Of a stretch of DNA of 8,693 nt, positions 1 through 5,363 are shown one piece after another. This DNA is from an uncultured Mollicutes bacterium (GTDB taxonomy: Bacteria; Bacillota_I; Bacilli_A; Acholeplasmatales; Anaeroplasmataceae). Each line of letters begins with the position of its first letter. The first letter of the stretch is position 1. The translations under genes were made by a program, and so were the position numbers. Location: the NCBI GenBank assembly GCA_947174685.1, contig CAMWJY010000024.1, positions 1 through 8,693 of the forward strand, written 5' to 3'. The notes under the pieces were generated by a model. It did not search any database, had not been told where the DNA came from, and was given only the letters and a program-made list of their open reading frames with translations.

Positions 1-60
1 ACTCTAGAAGAATCAAAATTAAAATTGAAAAAATTATACAAATTGATTCTGCCATTATGA
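1..60 (+). CDS. Possible 3' end of an upstream gene (partial)
   Basis: The first bases are open from the window edge to a TGA at 58-60, reading a short Lys/Leu-rich tail that ends in LYKLILPL. A second frame (from position 3) is also open to a TAA at 63-65, so the frame is uncertain. The reason for calling a gene end here is the strong + strand terminator at 107-149, which needs a transcript arriving from the left, and no other gene lies between. Too little sequence is present to name a product. Confidence 0.3.
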   Translation, partial: TLEESKLKLKKLYKLILPL

Positions 61-106
61 ATTAATAAATAGAATGACGTATAATAAGTATAAAAATATA
101 AGTATG

Positions 107-149
107 AGCAAATCTAAAAAAATATAGTTTGGATTTGCTTTTTCTTTTT
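107..149 (+). terminator. Intrinsic terminator of the upstream gene
   Basis: AGCAAATCTAAA (107-118) pairs with TTTGGATTTGCT (128-139), a 12-bp stem with one G-T pair and a 9-nt A-rich loop. It is followed by T-runs broken by a single C (140-149). This is a convincing rho-independent terminator. The T-tract ends two bases before the direct-repeat operator of the lipoprotein gene, so the two elements abut. Confidence 0.8.
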
Positions 150-151
150 CC

Positions 152-185
152 TTTGGCACTTCTTTAGCACTTGAAGTGATATAAT
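152..185 (+). promoter_or_regulatory. Lipoprotein promoter with 11-bp direct-repeat (SARP-like) operator
   Basis: Two repeat units, TTTGGCACTTC (152-162) and TTTAGCACTTG (163-173), lie head to tail with an 11-bp period (cores GGCACTT 155-161, AGCACTT 166-172). A consensus -10 box TATAAT follows at 180-185, starting 8 bp after the last base of the second core. The place of the -35 box (157-162, CACTTC) is poor and lies inside the repeats, as expected for an activator-dependent promoter. Known SARP activators bind heptamer direct repeats with 11-bp spacing close to the -10. A nearly identical element precedes the response regulator operon (28 of 34 positions match). Binding by the SARP-type regulators of this window is inferred. 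Confidence 0.75.
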
Positions 186-214
186 GCACTATACTTATTT
201 TATGGGGTGACTAT

Positions 215-3200
215 ATGAAGAAAAAGAATTTATTTACGATGTTTATGCTATTATTCTTATTGTGTTTTGTATTTGTTTTAGCTGCGTGTGGTGAAAAATG
301 CGAGCACAAGTATAATACAAAGTATGATGATACTTATCATTGGTATGAGTGTGAAAAATGTTCTGATATAGAGCATAAGGAAAAGCACAATACTTCTGGA
401 TCGAATGGAGAATGTACAGTTTGTCATTATAAAAAGAGTCCTATAGAGAATCCACCTATCCAGCACACTCACAATTGGGCGACATCTTTAACTCATGATG
501 AAACCCACCATTGGTATGCTTGTACTATAACAGGATGTACTGAAAGGAACGAAGAAGACACTCATAAGCTTACAAATGGCATTTGCGTTTGTGGTTATGA
601 ACAAGGAGGCAATATCAATCCACCTGTTGATCCAGATACAGGAGATGAATCTTTTAAGAATGTGTCTGTTTCTGCCAATGGTATTTTAAGCTGGAATAAG
701 ATAAAAGGAGCAACAAAATATGTTCTTAACGTTACCTATGCTACCGAAAGTGATTCTACAGAATATACCGTAGATAAAACAAAGAATTCGGTTGATCTTA
801 ATGAATTACGCGAGAGTGGGTTTCCTGCTGGCAAATCTATGGTGGAGATTTTAGTATACGAAAATGTCAAGGTAGAAATCGATGGTCAAACGGGCTATCA
901 GGAAGTTTTAATGACGGATGTAAAGGAGTCTTTCCGTATAGTAAAAAGCAACGGAAGCTATTCTTTGGTAAGACTTTCTTATACCGATGAGCATATAAAG
1001 CTAGATGGTTTTTATGCTGAAAAACAAAAAATTGAAAATAAAGATGTTTATCTTTTTGAACAAGTGCTTAAGGATAACAAGCCTATGACCTTGAAAATAA
1101 AGAATTATGTTAAAGCAACTGATTCTAATCACACTGTGTATTTTTATAAATCTGAGGCAGGACGTAATGAAGGTAATTCGGCTGATATTTGGGATTCCTA
1201 TGAACTTCAAATGGGGTATCCACAGGTAACACATGGTGCAAATTTTTACTATATAAGAGTAGTAGATAAAGCAACAGAACAGGTGTATGATTACGATTTA
1301 TGTGTTTATGGTCTTTATACACTTACTTTAAAAAGGGTTAATGCTTCATTCACTGAAACAAATGGATTGCGTGATTATACCTATACAGCACTTGGAGAAG
1401 ATCTAAAATATACAGAGATGGATATTGTTCCACAGGATGTATTATATGATGGAGTTGAAAGTGGCAAATTGGCACGTACAGCAAAATATCAGACCGTAGA
1501 GAAAGAAGATTTAACAATATTATCTGAGGATACCGAGTTGACATATTATTTTTATGATGAAGCAGTAGTACGTTTGGATTGTCAAGCTTATGCTGAATGG
1601 AGCCAAACCTATAATCTTAGTGAAAGTGATAGAGGCTGGTATCTTTCTTGTAATTACGATAAGGCAACAGGAATGGTTATACTTCCTAATATATTACTTG
1701 GTAAGAAGGTTATTTCTGCAAGCTTTGATTATTCAGAAATTAGTGCGTTAGTGGTAGAAGAGGGAGCAGAAGCCTTAATAGCAGCATTTACAGATTGCTG
1801 GAAGCTTATGGATATATTCCTACCATCTACAATTACAGATATGGCTAAGAACTCCTTTAAGGGTGTCAATTCTAATGTTTTCGTGCATTGTGCATTTGAG
1901 CGTTCAGCAACAAACGCATTCCCATTATATTGGGATTATGACGTTAATAAAAAAGTTACTACTGAATTTGGTGTGAAGGTACCTGAAAATGCTTTAACCA
2001 TTGAAAATGGTTTAGTATTTTCAGCTACAGAACAAGAAGATGAGCTAAGCATTGAGTTTGTTTTGAAAAGCTTTGATGGGAATATTCCTGAAACAGTTAT
2101 GTATAAAGGTCATACCTACATAGTAACAAGACTTAATGCAACTATCAGTGAATTTGATGAACTTATCATAAGTAAAAACATAAAAGAAATATCTAATAAT
2201 GCGCTTGATAATGTTCAAAAGGTAGTTGTGTCTGAAGAAAATCCATATTTTATAATTAAGGATGATCTTTTATATAATAAAGATTTTACAACCTTTTTAC
2301 GAATAGCTGATAAAGCTCAAGCAACCAATTTAAGATCTTTAGTCATAGATTACAGAGTTCAAGAAATTGCTTTTGGGGCGTTATCCGAATTTCGTTATCT
2401 TCAAAGTCTAACATTACCTTTTGTTGGGGCTTCAATTCATGATAATAGCAATACTCATTTTGGTTATATATTTGGTGCAAGCTCATATATGGCTAATTCA
2501 AGCAATGTTCCAACAACCTTACAAACGGTTGTTATTACGAATGATTCTAAAATTGATAGTAACGCCTTCTATAATTGCAGTTACATAATGTTTATGACTA
2601 TATCAAATAGTGTTGAAGGTATTGGATTTGGTGCATTTACAGGCTGTAGTAAGCTTCTCGAATTAAAATTGCCTTTTGTAGGAGCATCACGATCAGATGC
2701 TGAAAACTCTTATCTTGGCTATATTTTTGGTGCTAATTCATATACAAAAAACAAAAGCTTTGTCCCAGGAAATTTAAGGAAGGTTGCAGTTACAGATGGA
2801 ACAGCAATTGGCTTTAGAGCATTTTCTGATTGTACATCTATTGCAGAAATAAGTATACCTGATAGTGTGACAATTATCGATGCCTATGCTTTTGAAAATA
2901 CATCTTGGTATAAAAATCAACCTGATGGACTTATATATGCAGGAAAGGTTGCTTATGAATATAAAGGTACTATGCCACAAAATACCTCTATTATAATTAA
3001 AGAAGGAACAAAGGGGATTGGAACTCATGCATTCTCTAATTGTACGGGACTTGTAAGTGTATCCATACCTGATAGTGTAATAAGCATTGGAAGTGGAGCA
3101 TTTAGAGGCTGTACGGGTCTTACAGATATATCTATAGCTAATTCTGTGACTTCGATTAGTGATTATGCATTTTATGAGTGCTCTGGTCTTTTGCGTGTAA

Positions 3201-4321
3201 CCATCCCATGCGAAGTAAATAGTATAGGGTTTGATGCATTCAAAAATTGCAAAAATATTGAAAATGTAGTTTATTTAGGTGATTTAGCAAGCTGGTGTGA
3301 GATTAAAGGATTAAATAATTTAATGGCATATGGTAAATCTGAAAAAGCTCTTACGATTAACGAAAAAAGCACAGAAGGAGAGATCATCATTCCTGATGAG
3401 GTAACAAGTATAAGTAGCTATGCATTTTACAGGATTAGTGCGATAACAAGCATATCAATTCCAGAGAGTGTTATAAATATTGGCAATTTTGCGTTCCATG
3501 ATACTGCTTGGTTTATTAATCAGCCAGATGGAGTTATATATGCGGGAAAGGTTATATATAAGCATAAAGGAACTATGTCAGAAAATACCTCTATTATAGT
3601 TCGAGATGAAACAATAGGCATTTCAGATTATGCCTTTTCTGGATGTAGAGGACTTATAGGTATTACTATTCCTGATAGTGTAATATATATTGGAAGCAAT
3701 GCTTTCTCTGGATGTAGCCGTCTTGAAAGTATAGTTATTCCTAAGGAAATAACCTCTTTAAATACTTCTGTATTTAGTGATTGTACTGCACTTACAAGCG
3801 TTTCTCTTCCTCAGGGATTACTTTCTATTGGGGAGCAAGTGTTTTTTGGATGTACAAACCTTACAGAAATAAGTATTCCTGATGGAGTGACTTCTATTGG
3901 CCTTGGAGCATTCAATGGGTGTTATTTCCTTGCTGAGTTGGTTATTCCTGATAGTGTTGTAAGTATTGGCTCTTATGCGTTTTATAATGTTCCTTGTGAT
4001 TACGAGCAAATAGATAATCTTGTGTATATGGGAAAGGTTGCTTATGAATTCAAGGGTGGAGATTCTGTTACCATTCAAGAAGGAACAAAGGGTATTGCAG
4101 AGTCTGCGTTTAGAAATCGTACAGGACTGACAAGTGTAGTCCTTCCTAATACTTTAATAAATATTGATGAGGCAGCCTTCTGGCAGTGTACTCAGCTGAC
4201 AGACATAACTTTTAATGGAACAATAGAAGAGTGGAATGCCATATCTAAAGGTCAAGATTGGGATACTTATACAGGGGATTATATTGTTCACTGTACAGAT
4301 GGAGATATTCATAAAAGCTGA
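215..4321 (+). CDS. BspA-like leucine-rich repeat surface lipoprotein
   Basis: Large predicted surface lipoprotein. Residues 1-25 form a lipoprotein signal peptide (lysines, hydrophobic core, lipobox LAAC, lipidated Cys25). Two Cys/His-rich repeats follow (about 29-74 and 84-128). Next are an Fn3-like domain (about 148-248), a beta-rich stretch (255-480) that I cannot assign firmly, and LRR_5/BspA-type repeats of the form SIPDSVTSIGxxAFxxCTGL from about 640 to 1330, with a weaker patch near 500-550. The array is interrupted by recurring inserts. The C-terminus ends in a module beginning NGTIEEW, with no LPXTG or C-terminal membrane anchor, so the N-terminal lipid is the anchor. GGGGTGA at 204-210, 4 nt before the ATG, supports the start. 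BspA-type proteins serve in adhesion and binding to host or other cells; the ligand here is unknown. It is monocistronic: own promoter before it, terminator after it. The shared operator suggests control by the downstream two-component system. Confidence 0.9.
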   Translation: MKKKNLFTMFMLLFLLCFVFVLAACGEKCEHKYNTKYDDTYHWYECEKCSDIEHKEKHNTSGSNGECTVCHYKKSPIENPPIQHTHNWATSLTHDETHHWYACTITGCTERNEEDTHKLTNGICVCGYEQGGNINPPVDPDTGDESFKNVSVSANGILSWNKIKGATKYVLNVTYATESDSTEYTVDKTKNSVDLNELRESGFPAGKSMVEILVYENVKVEIDGQTGYQEVLMTDVKESFRIVKSNGSYSLVRLSYTDEHIKLDGFYAEKQKIENKDVYLFEQVLKDNKPMTLKIKNYVKATDSNHTVYFYKSEAGRNEGNSADIWDSYELQMGYPQVTHGANFYYIRVVDKATEQVYDYDLCVYGLYTLTLKRVNASFTETNGLRDYTYTALGEDLKYTEMDIVPQDVLYDGVESGKLARTAKYQTVEKEDLTILSEDTELTYYFYDEAVVRLDCQAYAEWSQTYNLSESDRGWYLSCNYDKATGMVILPNILLGKKVISASFDYSEISALVVEEGAEALIAAFTDCWKLMDIFLPSTITDMAKNSFKGVNSNVFVHCAFERSATNAFPLYWDYDVNKKVTTEFGVKVPENALTIENGLVFSATEQEDELSIEFVLKSFDGNIPETVMYKGHTYIVTRLNATISEFDELIISKNIKEISNNALDNVQKVVVSEENPYFIIKDDLLYNKDFTTFLRIADKAQATNLRSLVIDYRVQEIAFGALSEFRYLQSLTLPFVGASIHDNSNTHFGYIFGASSYMANSSNVPTTLQTVVITNDSKIDSNAFYNCSYIMFMTISNSVEGIGFGAFTGCSKLLELKLPFVGASRSDAENSYLGYIFGANSYTKNKSFVPGNLRKVAVTDGTAIGFRAFSDCTSIAEISIPDSVTIIDAYAFENTSWYKNQPDGLIYAGKVAYEYKGTMPQNTSIIIKEGTKGIGTHAFSNCTGLVSVSIPDSVISIGSGAFRGCTGLTDISIANSVTSISDYAFYECSGLLRVTIPCEVNSIGFDAFKNCKNIENVVYLGDLASWCEIKGLNNLMAYGKSEKALTINEKSTEGEIIIPDEVTSISSYAFYRISAITSISIPESVINIGNFAFHDTAWFINQPDGVIYAGKVIYKHKGTMSENTSIIVRDETIGISDYAFSGCRGLIGITIPDSVIYIGSNAFSGCSRLESIVIPKEITSLNTSVFSDCTALTSVSLPQGLLSIGEQVFFGCTNLTEISIPDGVTSIGLGAFNGCYFLAELVIPDSVVSIGSYAFYNVPCDYEQIDNLVYMGKVAYEFKGGDSVTIQEGTKGIAESAFRNRTGLTSVVLPNTLINIDEAAFWQCTQLTDITFNGTIEEWNAISKGQDWDTYTGDYIVHCTDGDIHKS
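299..598 (+). repeat. Tandem Cys/His-rich repeats next to the lipid anchor
   Basis: Two related units of about 45 residues (residues 29-74 and 84-128) share the pattern His, aromatic residue, Asp-x-Thr-x-His-Trp-Tyr-x-Cys, then a closing Cys pair. Unit 1 has C29, H31, H42, C46, C49, C67 and C70. Unit 2 has H84, H86, H98, H99, C103, C108, C124 and C126, so its last pair is CxC rather than CxxC. The residue pattern resembles small zinc-binding ribbons found in Bacillota surface proteins; metal binding is inferred. Confidence 0.6.
2414..2840 (+). repeat. Paired LPFVGAS/GYIFGA insert modules within the LRR array
   Basis: Two copies of an insert begin with LPFVGAS at residues 734 and 819 (nt 2414 and 2669), 85 residues apart. 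Each continues with GYIFGA, SY, a VP pair and a hydrophobic strand before returning to the AF-xx-C motif of the next leucine-rich repeat. The period and conserved order suggest duplication of a unit made of one insert plus one LRR. Confidence 0.6.
2891..3030 (+). repeat. LRR insert module, copy A (NQPDG/YAGKV type)
   Basis: At residues 893-939 the LRR pattern is broken by a module with a Trp-Tyr pair, NQPDG, IYAGKV, a KGTM turn and NTSII, followed by a charged EGTKGI strand leading back to an LRR. Copies B and C occur later in the protein. At DNA level, copies A and C share GGAAAGGTTGCTTATGAAT, so the duplication looks fairly recent or is being homogenised. Confidence 0.65.
3494..3635 (+). 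repeat. LRR insert module, copy B
   Basis: Second copy of the NQPDG/YAGKV insert, residues 1094-1140, 201 residues after copy A. It keeps the Trp-Phe pair, NQPDG, IYAGKV, KGTM and NTSII, with mostly conservative changes elsewhere. Confidence 0.65.
3980..4110 (+). repeat. LRR insert module, copy C (shortened)
   Basis: Third copy, residues 1256-1299. It has lost the Trp and the NQPDG sequence (reads EQIDN) and the TM-xx-NTS segment, but keeps GKVAYE, KGG and EGTKGI. It is the degenerate or trimmed member of the set, although its GKVAYE DNA is the closest match to copy A. Confidence 0.55.
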
Positions 4322-4351
4322 TTATATCAGTATCATATTTATCTAATAAAT

Positions 4352-4380
4352 AGAGCCACAGGATTTTTCTTGTGGCTTTT
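4352..4380 (+). terminator. Intrinsic terminator after the lipoprotein gene
   Basis: AGCCACAGGA (4354-4363) pairs with TCTTGTGGCT (4368-4377), a 10-bp stem with one G-T pair and a TTTT loop, followed by TTT. It starts about 30 nt after the TGA stop and isolates the lipoprotein gene from the two-component operon. Confidence 0.85.
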
Positions 4381-4454
4381 ATGATTAAATTAGATAACGA
4401 TTTTATAAAAATTCAACAGAACCATCAAAAAACAAAAATTCTTTCTCCTTTTTC

Positions 4455-4488
4455 TTTGGCACTTTTTTAGCACTCAAAATGCTAGAAT
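4455..4488 (+). promoter_or_regulatory. Two-component operon promoter with the same 11-bp direct-repeat operator
   Basis: Repeat units TTTGGCACTTT (4455-4465) and TTTAGCACTCA (4466-4476) lie head to tail with an 11-bp period. The -10 box TAGAAT (4483-4488) sits in exactly the register seen upstream of the lipoprotein gene: its first base is 8 bp after the last base of the second core. The -35 position (CACTTT, 4460-4465) is poor. A pyrimidine-rich stretch precedes both sites. The predicted leader to the ATG at 4521 is only about 25 nt. The match implies autoregulation of the operon by its own regulators, which is inference. Confidence 0.75.
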
Positions 4489-4520
4489 AATAACAATTTT
4501 AAATGTAGGAGTAGATGTGA

Positions 4521-5318
4521 ATGAAGGTTTTAATTATTGATGATGATTTGGCATCCTTATCTTGTTTTTTAGAGCCTCTTGTAAAGGAATACACAATTGA
4601 ATATAAATTCTTTAAAGAAAATCCTTTAGATACTTTAACCTACATCAAGGAAAATGATGTTGATGGTGCTTTTATTAGTTTAGACCTTTCTTCAATGAAT
4701 GGATTACTTTTAGCAGAAAAGCTATGGGAAATAAGGAAGGATTTAAGGCTTGTTTTTATTGGAAATCATCAGGATTTCCAATGCAAAGAGGAATTAAAGA
4801 CAAATATATTAGGTGTTTGTGGGAAGCCTTTAGTTGCTAGCCAAATTGAAGAATTTTTAAAATGTATGCAGGTTCATGAGAAGAAGAAAATTAGCATTCA
4901 TACCTTTGGTGCCTTTGATATTTTTATTAATCAACAAATTATAAAGTTTAAATCTGCTAAATCAAAGGAGCTTTTGGCACTGCTCATTACTTATAATGGG
5001 AAATCCTTATATATGTCGGATGCGATATGCCATCTATGGCCAGATAAGGATATAGAGCTTGCAAAAAGATTATATAGAGATGCAGTATGGAAATTAAGAA
5101 AAACAATGCTAGAATATGGGATATCTTATCTTATCGATTTTAAACGGGCTCAATTATTTTTGCATAAAGAGAATATAGAGTGTGATTATTGGGAATATCT
5201 CAAACAAACGAATATAAATTATAATGGAGTATTTTTGCCAAGCTATGATTGGTCTATTGAGTTTCAATTAGAACTCGATACAATTAAAATGAAGAGAAAA
5301 TATCAATTGAAATCCTAG
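4521..5318 (+). CDS. Atypical response regulator: degenerate receiver plus SARP-type winged helix
   Basis: A 265-residue cytoplasmic transcription factor of the SAPR (REC plus SARP-like) type. The receiver (residues 1-115) keeps the acidic cluster D7-D9 and Lys102, but the phosphoacceptor position is Ser53 (paralogue: Asp53), the switch Thr is Gly81, and the usual Met-Pro after the Asp is Leu56-Ser57. It should not be phosphorylated in the normal way; Asp55 is two residues off register. The winged helix (about 125-215) matches the paralogue at 29 of 30 residues over 147-176 and shares the LYRDAVW helix. A short tail containing SYDWSIE corresponds to the start of a BTAD domain and stops there. 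TAGGAGT (4506-4512) lies 8 nt before the ATG. It is the first gene of the operon, 45 nt before the kinase. Its likely targets are the 11-bp repeats. It may bind constitutively or modulate its partner. Confidence 0.88.
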   Translation: MKVLIIDDDLASLSCFLEPLVKEYTIEYKFFKENPLDTLTYIKENDVDGAFISLDLSSMNGLLLAEKLWEIRKDLRLVFIGNHQDFQCKEELKTNILGVCGKPLVASQIEEFLKCMQVHEKKKISIHTFGAFDIFINQQIIKFKSAKSKELLALLITYNGKSLYMSDAICHLWPDKDIELAKRLYRDAVWKLRKTMLEYGISYLIDFKRAQLFLHKENIECDYWEYLKQTNINYNGVFLPSYDWSIEFQLELDTIKMKRKYQLKS

Positions 5319-5338
5319 TCTTTTTTTAAGAAGCATAG

Positions 5339-5344
5339 TATAAT
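5339..5344 (+). promoter_or_regulatory. Possible internal -10 box before the kinase gene
   Basis: A consensus TATAAT sits 20 nt before the kinase ATG in the 45-nt gap. No acceptable -35 is found 16-18 bp upstream, and transcription from here would begin at or inside the ribosome binding site GAGGTGA (5351-5357). It is noted only as a possible weak internal promoter; readthrough from the operon promoter is the default. Confidence 0.22.
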
Positions 5345-5363
5345 AGAGCTGAGGTGAAGCAAG

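Noticed and set aside
80..85. TATAAT as a promoter for the lipoprotein gene
   Set aside because: No -35 is present and the strong terminator at 107-149 lies between it and the gene; the -10 at 180-185 is better placed.
278..4078. Open frames on the minus strand within the lipoprotein gene
   Set aside because: They are short, low-complexity, lack ribosome binding sites and lie opposite a well-supported gene; they are shadows of its codon pattern.
2414..4110. CRISPR or tandem DNA repeat array
   Set aside because: The repeats are protein-level leucine-rich repeats in frame with one long gene, with no uniform direct repeats and spacers.
4973..4982. Single TTTGGCACT inside response regulator 1 as a third operator
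   Set aside because: There is no second GCACT 11 bp away and no -10 box in register; it encodes part of the conserved ELLALL stretch.
4521..5318. Response regulator 1 as a pseudogene
   Set aside because: The frame is intact, the ribosome binding site and promoter are good, and the DNA-binding domain is almost unchanged; only receiver switch residues differ, which fits an atypical regulator.
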